Positions 1 to 6,983 of a stretch of 9,200 nt of DNA are shown here, one piece after another. The position numbers and the translations under genes were made by a program. The DNA is from Chloroflexota bacterium (GTDB lineage: Bacteria > Chloroflexota > Ktedonobacteria > Ktedonobacterales > Ktedonobacteraceae), in NCBI GenBank assembly GCA_005881495.1, contig VBHI01000289.1, forward strand, positions 1 through 9,200, given 5' to 3'. Positions within the stretch are counted from its first letter, which is position 1. Each line of letters opens with the position of its first letter. The notes beneath the pieces are model-generated. The model did no database searches and had not been told where the DNA came from. It worked only from the letters and a program-made list of their open reading frames with translations.

Positions 1-235
1 GCAGGTGAGGCTGCATCAAGGCCGCAAAGGTGATATCTGGCTCGTCAAGCCAACGATACCAGGCTTTGGTCTCTTTCCAGGTGTGCATTTGAGCGGGCAG
101 CGAACCCAAGGGGTTCTCCGCCAGGTGGGTGGCCGCTTTGACCGCTCGTCTCGTTCGACGCCTAGCATGCAGTTGGACACTCCCACAGGTTCGCTCGGCC
201 CAGCTCTTGGGATCCAACACGTCTTGTGTGTTCAT
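1..235 (-). CDS. IS4-family (Tn5-like) transposase, N-terminal part, truncated by window edge
   Basis: Reading leftwards from ATG at 235-233 gives 78 codons that run off the window. The protein begins MNTQDVLDPKSWAERTCGSV and continues with RRTRRAVKAATHLAENPLGSLPAQ (split here as RRTRRAVKAATHLAEN and PLGSLPAQ), then a WKETKAWYRWLDEPDITF segment. This is the layout of the Tn5 transposase DNA-binding N-terminal domain: W-A-E, then an RR-x-x-R-x-x-K/V-A-A helix, a S-L-P-A-Q-like turn and a 'KAxYRxLDEPDI' helix. That domain contacts the element end. An in-frame stop lies two codons before the ATG, so no longer start exists. An AAAGG tract directly abuts the ATG, an unusually short spacing for a ribosome site. 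The catalytic DDE domain is outside the window, so activity cannot be judged. Confidence 0.75.
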   Translation of the reverse strand, partial: MNTQDVLDPKSWAERTCGSVQLHARRRTRRAVKAATHLAENPLGSLPAQMHTWKETKAWYRWLDEPDITFAALMQPHL

Positions 236-256
236 CCTTTATTGTATCACTTTGTA

Positions 257-275
257 AATTGTGGGTAAGAATCAG
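257..275. repeat. Tn5-like terminal inverted repeat of the IS
   Basis: The minus-strand sequence is CTGATTCTTACCCACAATT. The Tn5 outer end, as known, is CTGACTCTTATACACAAGT, so 15 of 19 positions agree, including the first four bases and the CACAA core. It lies just upstream of a Tn5-like transposase start, which supports the reading. The matching repeat at the other end is outside the window. Confidence 0.65.
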
Positions 276-317
276 GGATTGATCCGGGGGATGAAGCGCC
301 GTTCCTTGCTGGTAAAT

Positions 318-440
318 TAACTGAAGGGTGGACCGATTTTGCACTGAAGGATGGGAATTTACACTGAAGGATAGAACTTGACGCTTCGATGCCTGGAAAA
401 ACCACTTCCCATCAGGTATACTTTTCACTGAATATGTAAT
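318..440 (+). repeat. Four short direct repeats, candidate TnsB-binding sites of a Tn7-like left end
   Basis: The core ACTGAAGG occurs at 320-327, 343-350 and 363-370, and a diverged copy (ACTGAATA) at 427-434. The two best copies share CACTGAAGGAT and lie exactly 20 bp apart; the first is 23 bp upstream. All are in direct orientation, AT-rich before the core, and lie between the IS end and tnsAB. Tn7-like elements carry arrays of ~20-bp TnsB sites just inside each end, with the transposase genes next to one end. The expected terminal TGT was not found between 276 and 320, so the true end may be to the left of the IS or altered. Function is inferred from position and spacing. Confidence 0.5.
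394..422 (+). promoter_or_regulatory. Possible promoter of tnsAB
   Basis: TGGAAA at 394-399 (4 of 6 to TTGACA) and TATACT at 417-422 (5 of 6 to TATAAT) are 17 bp apart. Transcription would start near 429, inside the fourth ACTGAA repeat, so a protein binding that repeat could repress its own gene. This is a weak match in a short leader and is offered as a candidate only. Confidence 0.3.
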
Positions 441-517
441 TTGTGCTTCTCATCAAGAGCTTGACAAACCGTTGGAATGCGGAAGCCAGACGCACCATCA
501 GATCGACGAGGTTGCTC

Positions 518-949
518 ATGGTCGCACCGGAAGTACAAGGCATTGATCTGTTCAAAATAGCGAACCGCTCCATTTCAGGATGGATTCCGAGCCTCAAAAC
601 AGGCACCACTGTTAGGCAGCCGTTCTGTAGCCAACTCGAAGAACGCTTAATGCTCTGGCTTGAATATCATCCCCTGGTTGTGAACTACGCGCGTGGCGAC
701 ATTGACCCGCAGTTCGCCACGAAGTACCGGCTGCCTATCCCAAAGCACGCACCATTCACCATTGGCTACACATTTGAAGACAAACCCCATCACTACCTGC
801 CTGATGTAGTGGGCACGCTCTCCAACGGGCAGCCGTTCATCGCCGAGGCGGGCATGGAGGATGACAAACGAGGGGATCGTAACCTCGCCAAAGCGGAGGC
901 CGCACGAAGACTCGCTCGCCTTCAACAAGGCGTCTTCTGGATTGGGACC
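518..949 (+). pseudogene. tnsA: tnsAB exon 1: TnsA-like endonuclease domain
   Basis: This is the N-terminal part of a TnsA-type endonuclease, the subunit that cuts the 5' strands at transposon ends in Tn7-like elements. ATG at 518 is preferred because GAGG at 508-511 lies 6 bases before it; the frame stays open upstream to a GTG at 443. Counting from 518, Glu41 lies in SQLEERL and Asp96 in HHYLPDVV, matching the first two catalytic residues of the family. The third motif, usually E/Q-V-K, reads AEAG (109-112), so the catalytic Lys is replaced by Gly; a Lys four residues later in MEDDKR may be used instead. The frame ends at IGT (949), exactly where the group II intron begins, and resumes at 3466. 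Counted as a pseudogene because the downstream TnsB part is broken. Confidence 0.8.
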
Positions 950-1533
950 GTGCGCCGTGTCGGCGTACATGGAATTCCTACCAGAGGTAGGAAAGGTTGA
1001 GGGCAATGACCTTTAGGACGACGGCTTACCCGGAAGCGAAAGCGGAAGGTGGACAACAGCATGCCGGAGAAAGCAGAATGGAGTGGAAGGGAGGTACACG
1101 ACAGTTCTGCAAGTCCTGTGCGTATGGTGAGATTGGCTAATTATCGAACCCAAGTTCCCGTGTGATGCTATCCATATCCGTCTTACCCTCCATGAAAAGA
1201 CGATGCTGGAAACCCTCGTAATCGGTGCCTACGTGAAAGAAGCCATTGAACACATCAATGGTGGAACGCCCTCTTCCAGCATACAGCAAGAAATGATCTT
1301 GATAGGGAACAAACGGGCACCTAACCGCACTACACGTTTCATGTACGCAAAAGCGGGATCGCCTACACGTGGAGACACGCAGGGCGACGGAACCCTCATA
1401 GTAATTGAATGAAAAACAAAGACGTTTTCCCTTCAATGAAGGAGCAGCCCTCGAAGGAGGGTCAGAGCGCACCACCGATACCGGTGTGCAGGGAAGGTAA
1501 CAGGAATTCTCTATCAGGAAGAGGTATGCGAAA
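950..1533 (+). ncRNA. Group II intron RNA, domains I-III and start of domain IV
   Basis: These 584 bases lie between the intron 5' end and the maturase start. They hold no convincing gene: the 69-codon plus-strand and 137-codon minus-strand frames show no family features. Short paired segments typical of domain I are visible near the start, such as CCTACC/GGTAGG (977-982 and 986-991). The length is right for domains I-III. A purine-rich GGAAGAGG at 1518-1524 serves as the ribosome site of the maturase. Confidence 0.75.
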
Positions 1534-3363
1534 TTGCAAAACGCCGACACCTATTTAGGAATTCTCCGTGAACGAGGCAAACGTGGATTGCCTGTTGAGC
1601 GCGTCTATCGACAACTTTTCAACCGAGAATTGTACCTGAAAGCATATGGGCGCATTTACCGCAATGCTGGCGCAATGACGCATGGCATCACTGATGAGAC
1701 AGCGGATGGAATGAGCCTGGAGAAGATCGATACCATTATCGATGCCCTTCGCCATGAGCGCTATCACTGGAAACCGGCAAGACGAGTCTGGATTCCCAAA
1801 CGCAACGGGAAAAAGCGCCCGCTTGGCGTGACTACATGGTCAGACAAGCTCGTCGCTGAAGTTGTGCGTCTGATTCTGGACGCCTACTTTGATATCCAGA
1901 TGAGCGAGCATTCACACGGCTTCCGTGAAGGTCGCGGCTGTGGTAGTGCCTTACGAGAAATCTACTACACGTGGCGAGGAAGCACCTGGCTGATCGAAGG
2001 AGACATAGCTGATTGCTTCGGGACCCTCTCGCATGAACTCCTCATCTCAGCGCTGAGTGAAAGGTTTCATGACGGACGCTTCATTCACCTTGTGAAAAAG
2101 CTCCTTGATGCAGGCTATCTAGAGGATTGGCGATTCCACCGGACGCTTAATGGGGTACCACAGGGGTCCATTCTGAGTCCCATCCTCTCAAATATCCTGA
2201 TGGACAAGTTAGATACGTTTGTCGAGAACGTGCTGATTCCACAGTACAACAAAGGGACCAAAAGGAAGGCCAATCAAACGTACAAAAACCTGATGGAGCG
2301 TGCAAGACGCAAATTCAAAGCAGGAAAAAAGGAGGCTGCTCTAAAGCTCAGGAAACAGGGGCAACGATTGCCTTCCTATGACACCCAGGACCCAGAATAT
2401 CGGCGACTCAAGTATATCCGGTATGCCGATGATTTCTGTCTCGCGTTTATCGGGCCGAAATCCGAAGCAGAAGAGATCAAACGGCAACTGAGAAGGTTCT
2501 TGAGCGAAGAACTCAAGCTCAACCTCTCAGAAGAAAAGACGCTCATTACCCACGCAAGAAGCGATGCCGCTAAATTTCTTGGATATGAGATCACAACCGT
2601 GAAGAAAGACAAGAAACATTGTCGAGACAAGGTAGGAACAGATAGAAGAAGCATCAATGGACTGATTGGTCTTCGTGTTCCCCATGCCGTCATTCTGGAA
2701 AAATGCGACCGATACAAGAAGGGTGGGAAACCGGTTCACCGAGCCGAGTTGCTCAATGAGAGCGATTTTACCATTATCTCAACGTACCAACTCGAATATC
2801 GAGGAATCGTGGAGTATTATCGCCTAGCGTACAACCTTCATTCCCTGGACCAACTCAAGTGGGTCATGGAACAATCGCTGGTGAAGACGCTTGCCAGCAA
2901 GCACCAAACTTCGGTGAGAAAGATTTACAAACAGTATCGAACCGAAATCGAAGTCGATGAGAGGAAATACAAGGTACTGCAAGTCACTCTCCCACGCGAA
3001 GAAAAGAAACCATTGGTCGCTACCTGGGGAGCCATCCCCCTGATTTGGGACATCCAGGCAAATCCCGATGATCGACCCCACCTCACCTGGACTGTTCGGT
3101 CAGAACTGGAAAAACGGCTCCTCGCACAGGTTTGCGAAGTGTGCGGAGCGACACGTATGACTGAGCAAATCGAGATTCATCATATCAGAGCACTCAAGGA
3201 CCTGAACAAGTATGATGGTCGCGAAAAACCTTATTGGGTGAAGATCATGGCCGCCAGACGCCGCAAGACGTTGGTGCTTTGCCACACCTGCCACATGGAC
3301 CTCCACACAGGGCGTCCTCTGAGGCGAAAAGTATCACATTCACGGACGGAATCACTCCGATGA
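1534..3363 (+). CDS. ltrA: Group II intron reverse transcriptase/maturase with HNH endonuclease domain
   Basis: This 609-residue protein binds its intron RNA, helps it fold and splice, and copies it into DNA at the target site. Visible parts in order are: RT motifs including HGFREGRG (about 127-134) and GVPQGSILSP (about 207-216), the catalytic YADD (297-300), then a maturase/thumb region with LEYRGIVEYYRLAYN. A C-terminal HNH nuclease has CEVC (534-537), an IHH pair and CHTC (583-586) as zinc ligands. The length and HNH are typical of the chloroplast-like class. The start is TTG at 1534, 9 bases after GGAAGAGG (1518-1524); an ATG at 1526 leads to a stop after ten codons, and an in-frame TAA lies at 1498. 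The stop at 3363 is 7 bases before domain V. No damage is seen, in contrast to the host gene. Confidence 0.93.
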   Translation: MQNADTYLGILRERGKRGLPVERVYRQLFNRELYLKAYGRIYRNAGAMTHGITDETADGMSLEKIDTIIDALRHERYHWKPARRVWIPKRNGKKRPLGVTTWSDKLVAEVVRLILDAYFDIQMSEHSHGFREGRGCGSALREIYYTWRGSTWLIEGDIADCFGTLSHELLISALSERFHDGRFIHLVKKLLDAGYLEDWRFHRTLNGVPQGSILSPILSNILMDKLDTFVENVLIPQYNKGTKRKANQTYKNLMERARRKFKAGKKEAALKLRKQGQRLPSYDTQDPEYRRLKYIRYADDFCLAFIGPKSEAEEIKRQLRRFLSEELKLNLSEEKTLITHARSDAAKFLGYEITTVKKDKKHCRDKVGTDRRSINGLIGLRVPHAVILEKCDRYKKGGKPVHRAELLNESDFTIISTYQLEYRGIVEYYRLAYNLHSLDQLKWVMEQSLVKTLASKHQTSVRKIYKQYRTEIEVDERKYKVLQVTLPREEKKPLVATWGAIPLIWDIQANPDDRPHLTWTVRSELEKRLLAQVCEVCGATRMTEQIEIHHIRALKDLNKYDGREKPYWVKIMAARRRKTLVLCHTCHMDLHTGRPLRRKVSHSRTESLR

Positions 3364-3370
3364 TGCTGGA

Positions 3371-3404
3371 AAGCTGTATGCAGTGAAAGCTGCACGTACA
3401 GTTT
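3371..3404 (+). ncRNA. Group II intron domain V (catalytic hairpin)
   Basis: The 34-nt hairpin has an 8-bp basal stem (AAGCTGTA with TACAGTTT, one G-U pair), a bulge with ACG on the 3' side, and an upper stem GCAGT/GCTGC closed by a GAAA tetraloop. The catalytic triad AGC is at 3372-3374. This is the most conserved part of any group II intron and fixes both strand and 3' boundary. Confidence 0.92.
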
Positions 3405-3406
3405 GG

Positions 3407-3465
3407 AGGGGGGCACACAGAAACCTGGCTTGACAACAGGCTAAGGCGCTGGGTGCCTACCCTAC
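3407..3465 (+). ncRNA. Group II intron domain VI with branch-point adenosine and 3' splice end
   Basis: AGGG (3407-3410) pairs with CCCT (3460-3463), and GGCAC (3412-3416) pairs with GTGCC (3453-3457), with a G-U pair between 3411 and 3458. A3459 is left bulged in the 3' strand, 7 nt from the intron end counting inclusively. This matches the standard branch-point position. The intron ends in AC, matching the AY consensus. Confidence 0.85.
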
Positions 3466-4371
3466 GAGCGCACACTTACCAAACGTCGCTACTACAACCT
3501 GGTCTTTTTGCATGCCAGGCGCAAGACGTTTCCCGCCTTCGCTGACGTTGCCGCCGTGGCCGAGATCTGGCCTTGGGGAGAAGTCGCCAGCGTCGAAGAG
3601 GTGGCAAGCCGTCTTGAACACCAATTTCCCGCCAATCTGGTAGAAGCGGCGATCTGGAAGGTGGTGGGAGAAGCAGCTGCCCAGGGACATTTACTGCTTG
3701 ATCTGGAGCAGTTCACGCTCTCTCGCACCCTTCTCCTGGCCTTGCTCCATCCTTCCGCTTCGGTACTTGTGCCCTCACCACTCCCTGACACGCTCCTGCC
3801 TGAACCAGACACACAGCCAAAGGCTCCTGTCTCACACACGCCGCTCGCCCTCGTTCCGGGACCGACGTTTGATGCCTCCCGTCTTCCAGAGCCACAACGA
3901 GAGCAATTTCACCGCAATCTGCGGGCCGTGGAGCAGGTGCTGGCCGGGGCACAGCAAACCCAGGTCGCCAAAGATGCAGGCATCCCACGCTCAACGCTTT
4001 CGCGCCTCGTCAAACGGACGAAGCTGCTTGGCACCATCGCCTGTGTGCCCTATGGCAGCTATACCCGAAAAACGGCTATGCACCCGGCCTTCCAGGAGTG
4101 TATCCGTCGGCTGTATTTGCTGCCTACCCGTCTGTCCATGACCGCGATCCGGGAGCATACCGAAATGCAACACGTGGCAGCACGCTTATCGGAGGAAACA
4201 GGCAAGCCGGTCAAACTTCCCTCCTATGCTCAGGTGCGCAAGGAGGTGCAACGCCTGAAGATGGAGCCGGAACTGGTGGCCGTGCGCGAAGGGGCCAAAT
4301 CCGTTCCACGTGAACGCGAGTCTGCCTCCTCGTTTGCGCTCTCCATTCCGGCTCCGGCCCTGCTGACCTAG
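3466..4371 (+). pseudogene. tnsB: tnsAB exon 2: TnsA C-terminal domain fused to TnsB N-terminal DNA-binding domains, ending at a premature TAG
   Basis: This segment continues tnsA in frame after the intron. Residues 1-100 (ERTLTKRRYYNLVFLHARRK onward) form the TnsA C-terminal domain, including the helix NLVEAAIWKVVGEAAAQGHL. A proline-rich linker (about 3760-3880) then leads without stop or start into TnsB. The first helix-turn-helix is at 3961-4017 (QVAKDAGIPRSTLSRLVKR), followed by a second domain with MTAIREHTEM and LPSYAQVRKEVQRLK, typical of TnsB/TniA transposases that read repeated end sites. The frame stops at TAG 4369-4371. The next residues are VDEHTMDLYVV, the first catalytic Asp block, and relatives usually have Q just before VD, so CAG to TAG by one transition is the simplest explanation. 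TnsA-TnsB fusions are known in some Tn7-like and CRISPR-associated transposons. Confidence 0.85.
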
Positions 4372-4667
4372 GTCGATGAGCACACAATGGATCTGTATGT
4401 CGTCACTCCCGATGGGACGACGGTTGCCAGCCGTGTGCATGCGGCGGTGCTCATTTGCGTCAAAACGGCTGCTATCCTCGGCGCTGTCCTGGCGTTGGGA
4501 CCACTCAAGGAGGATGGATGCGAGCATTCCTGGCCCTGTTTTGGCAAGCCCGCAATTATCTTCCATGATCGAGGGAAGATCTTCACCTCTGAGCGAGCAC
4601 GGCAAGTCCTCGTGGATCGATTGGGGATGATCACGGAGCAAGCCCCACCCTACGCGCCATCAGCGAA
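4372..4667 (+). pseudogene. tnsB: tnsB catalytic-core fragment (first two Asp of the DDE triad)
   Basis: The same frame continues past the TAG for 98 codons. The first catalytic Asp is codon 4375-4377 (VDEHTMDLYVV) and the second is 4567-4569 (IIFHDRGKIF). The fragment ends at PPYAPSA, where the serine-recombinase element enters within the next codon, AAA. The two Asp are 64 residues apart, against 88 in Tn7 TnsB (Asp273 and Asp361). The loss seems to lie between GPLKEDG and CEHSWP near 4510-4525, and about 20 residues are probably missing in frame. Past 4667 the frame runs through 11 element-derived codons to a stop at 4699-4701. With no start after the TAG that would include the first Asp, this part is unlikely to be translated usefully. 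Confidence 0.82.
4666..4667. other. Left crossover core (AA) of the serine-recombinase element
   Basis: Left junction: GCG-AA then element. Right junction: element then AA-AGGG. Removing everything between the two AA copies gives GCG AAA GGG ACC GTC GAA, restoring PSAKGTVES, the conserved TnsB segment with the catalytic Glu. Large serine recombinases exchange strands across a 2-bp core and leave that dinucleotide at both ends. The second copy is at 7923-7924. Confidence 0.7.
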
Positions 4668-4671
4668 CGAT

Positions 4672-6753
4672 TTAGTTGCATACTGCACTCCTTGCGCATG
4701 ATGAGCGTGTTGTTTGATATTTGTGAGCATGCTTCACAGGGGCATGCTCATCGGGCGGCGGAAACACAGCTGTCCCTTGATCATTGATCCGATACATAGG
4801 GAGCAGTCCCGCCCGTCCCCAGGCCATGAGCGTTTCTCGGCACACCCCGTAAGCGGAGGCCGCTTCTTCGGCGGAGAGCAAACCCCGCTCAGCGAGCCTG
4901 GTGCCATGCGTTTTCAACTGCTGATAGCGTCGTAAGGATAGCACACGTGCAGCAGAAAAGGGTTTCCCTTCGTAGGTGCGCCACCCCCGCTGGTTGAGCT
5001 GCTCGGCCACCTCGGCATCCGTGTAGTCGTCGAGCAGCTGGTCGATGAGCGCAATCAGCTCTGGCGTACTGCGACGCCCGCGGCTCACTGGGACCGTGAT
5101 GGTCTGCTGGACTCCCCCTTTGAAGCGGACGTGAACAGCGATCACCTCCTCTTGCTTGAGCACGGTTACATCTTCCAACAGCAAGCGGACCATGCGTTTG
5201 CGGTCCCGGTCAGAGGTGCGGGGATCGTTCCACACCCGCGGAAAATCTTCCACCAGGTCGGCAATCGCCTGCTGTTCCAGGGCAGAGAGTTTGCGTTGTT
5301 CCGCCTCATTTTGCTGCTCGGCTTCCTCTTGCACACAGGCCAGTTCCCGTAAGCGGGCATTCCAATCGGCTTCCAACACATCGGCTACCAGTCGGTTCTC
5401 TGGGTCCACCCGTAAAAACCGACGCTGGGCCAGTTCTGCTGCATACCGCGCACGCTCCACCTGTTGAGCACGCAGGTGCCGTGCGGCTTCGGCCTGGGTG
5501 TGCAGTTCTTCGTAGACCTGCATGGTCGTATCAATGGCCAGGGGAGTCAGTTGTGGAAGTCAAGAGTTCGGCGATCGCAGCGTCGGGGCCTGCGCCAAGG
5601 ACACGCTGACAGACTTTCTCTTCAGCATGCTCAATCATCTCTTTCTGACACATATATTCCGGGTAGAGGCGCTTGCCGCCCTTGACATCATGGTAGCGCA
5701 CTGTCATCCGGTTGCCGCAGCGTCCGCAGATCACCAGCCCCTGCAGCAACGCCGGCCCTTCCCGTGGGGGGCCGTGGCGACGATCCTCTCCATGCGCCCG
5801 GCGATTGGCACGCAGTTGGGCGAGATTGGCTTCATAGTCTTCCCAGCTCAGGTAGCCAGCATGCACTTCCCGAATGAGAAACAGCCACTGCTCCTGGGGA
5901 AGGGTTTGGATGTGGTGTGAGCCATCAGCATGCTTGCTCGTATGGGTCCGACAGACCGCAGAAGGCTCCCGCAGAGCGCGGGTTGCGCAGCACTTTGAGC
6001 ACGGCGTTGTGTTGCAGTGGCATCCAATGGAGCTCACCTGCATGAGGACCGATGCGGACACGGCGCGGGAAGAGCAGCCCTTGGTCGCGAAAATACTTCA
6101 CCGTGGCCCAGGCTGATCCCGTCCGTTTGAAGGTGGCAAACAGCAGACGGAGAGCTTGTTGGATCTGGGCATCGGGATCGAGGATGACGGTCTGGTCCTC
6201 CGCGTAGAGCAGACCGACCGGCAACGGCACTTTCAATGCCGCGCGACTGGCTTTGTGAAGAATCCCGCCCTTCAAGCGTGCCTGCAAGACATGGAGCTCG
6301 GCTTCCGACATCGTTCCCTTTAACCCCAGCAACAGACGGTCGTTAAAGGTCGCCGGATCGGAGAGGCCAAGATCACTCGAGAATGAGGGTTCCGGTCATG
6401 GTACAAATTTCCAGCAGATGATGCCAATCAAGCGAGCTACGCGCTAAGCGGGAGACCTCCAGGCCCATGACGAGCCCGACATGACCAAGTCCCACCTCGG
6501 CCACGAGCCGTTGAAACCCAGCCCGATCGACGGCGCTTGCCCCCGATTGGCCCAGGTCTTGATCAATGACGACAATGTGCGAGGCTTCCCAGCCCAGGGC
6601 AATGGCTCGCTCGCGCAAGCCATATTGGCGTGCGGTGCTTTCGGTATTTTCGAGCACTTGATGCAGAGTACTTTGGCGCACGTACAACATGGCAAGACGT
6701 CCGAGATGTCGTGCGGTGATTTTTTGTAGGGCCGCTGGCTGAAGTGAAATCAT
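4672..6753 (-). pseudogene. Large serine recombinase, broken by three +1 frameshifts
   Basis: The original protein was about 690 residues, normal for large serine recombinases, and would have moved the surrounding element. The N-terminal resolvase domain has the nucleophile Ser in MLYVRQST and the Arg motif VSRLARSSLDW. Next come NDRLLLGLKGTMSEAELH, the recombinase domain, a zinc ribbon (LVICGRCGNRM with later Cys, about 5728-5620), a coiled coil rich in E/Q/R, and a C-terminal helix-turn-helix (LLSAEEAASAYGVCRETLMAW). Single extra bases break the frame near 6375-6380 (after TLIL), 5950-5960 (after GAF) and at 5560 (after AELL). The three shifts sum to three bases, so first and last pieces share a frame. 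The start is ATG 6753-6751, 7 bases after GGAGG at 6765-6761, overlapping the upstream stop as ATGA; an ATG at 6759 is too close to that site. Confidence 0.88.
4724..4750. repeat. Perfect 9-bp inverted repeat near the element's left end
   Basis: TGAGCATGC (4724-4732) and GCATGCTCA (4742-4750) flank a 9-nt spacer. It lies within the last codons of the recombinase frame, about 60 bp inside the element end. It has no following T-run on either strand, so it is not a standard terminator. It could be a recombinase arm site or an RNA hairpin; function is unknown. Confidence 0.45.
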
Positions 6754-6983
6754 TGACATACCTCCGCAATCATGGCTGCGACGATGGTGAGCAGCGGAGA
6801 AACCCTGAGATGAGCAGGCTCTTGCGATGATGAGGAAGATGCCATTGGTGGATGCGTCTGATGCACCCAGGTGGCGATCCCACTGCGTAAGAGCTGAGCC
6901 CATCCCAATGCTGGATGAGAGACGGGATGTAAGGCCCACGTTCGTGCCGCTTCATACCTTGGTTCCAGTCCTGATATCTTCAC
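6750..6983 (-). CDS. Small protein of unknown function in the recombinase operon (77 aa)
   Basis: I do not recognise a named family. The 77-residue product begins VKISGLEPRYEAARTWAL, has a hydrophobic/aromatic stretch GWAQLLRSGIATWVHQT, a serine run, and a C-terminal hydrophobic helix PLLTIVAAMIAEV. It has no signal peptide or clear membrane segment. Architecture supports a real gene: the GTG start (6983-6981) overlaps the upstream stop as GTGA, an AGGGGG purine tract lies 6 bases before it, and its TGA stop overlaps the recombinase ATG as ATGA. Small proteins of this general look sit before recombinases in similar elements, to my knowledge without a known role. A helper or directionality role is possible but is guesswork. 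Unlike the recombinase, its frame is intact. Confidence 0.65.
   Translation of the reverse strand: MKISGLEPRYEAARTWALHPVSHPALGWAQLLRSGIATWVHQTHPPMASSSSSQEPAHLRVSPLLTIVAAMIAEVCQ

Larger units (their letters stand above)
1..275 (-). mobile_element. IS50/Tn5-like insertion sequence (IS4 family), one end only
   Basis: The left edge of the window holds the 5' part of an insertion sequence transcribed leftwards. Its outer end is placed at 275 because the 19 bases at 257-275, read on the minus strand, match the Tn5 outer end sequence at 15 of 19 positions as I recall that sequence. A Tn5-like transposase starts 22 bases inside that end. IS50-type elements make 9-bp target duplications; the candidate copy is 276-284 (ggattgatc), but its partner lies outside the window. 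The element sits directly beside the repeats upstream of tnsAB, so it may have landed inside the transposon end. Confidence 0.7.
950..3465 (+). mobile_element. Group II intron (chloroplast-like maturase lineage) inserted in tnsA
   Basis: The intron is 2,516 bp, on the same strand as tnsA as splicing requires. Its 5' end is GTGCG at 950-954, the group II consensus, directly after codon 144 of tnsA. It encodes a full reverse transcriptase/maturase with an HNH domain (1534-3363). A canonical domain V follows at 3371-3404, then a 2-nt joiner and domain VI at 3407-3463, with a bulged A at 3459 and the end AC at 3464-3465. Joining 949 to 3466 fuses IGT to ERTLTKRRYYNLVF in frame, a normal TnsA continuation. 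RNA and protein parts both look complete, so the intron may still splice and move. I could not assign EBS/IBS pairings with confidence. Confidence 0.92.

Noticed and set aside
225..260. TGT triplets as the Tn7-like transposon terminus
   Set aside because: They lie inside the IS50-like element, between its terminal repeat and transposase start, so they belong to the IS.
318..440. ACTGAAGG repeats as a CRISPR array
   Set aside because: The repeat is only about 11 bp, spacings are 20, 23 and 64 bp, and copies diverge; this fits transposase binding sites better.
461..466. TTGACA as the -35 of a tnsAB promoter
   Set aside because: No acceptable -10 lies 15-19 bp downstream.
162..609. Minus- and plus-strand frames of 65-88 codons around the leader
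   Set aside because: They cross the IS end and repeat array and have no recognisable features; the real plus-strand gene starts at 518.
1100..1165. EBS1 candidates (gtcctg near 1112, gttccc near 1154) pairing with the exon end
   Set aside because: Each needs wobble or a mismatch with the last exon bases (gggacc), and I could not place them in a folded domain I.
1137..1550. 137-codon minus-strand frame inside the intron
   Set aside because: It is antisense to structured intron RNA, shows no family features and no ribosome site.
4387..4701. A 104-codon plus-strand frame as a separate gene
   Set aside because: It is the tnsB catalytic core after the TAG, continued by 11 codons of element DNA; it begins inside the first catalytic Asp block.
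4724..4750. Inverted repeat as a rho-independent terminator
   Set aside because: There is no T-run after it on either strand and it lies within the recombinase reading frame.
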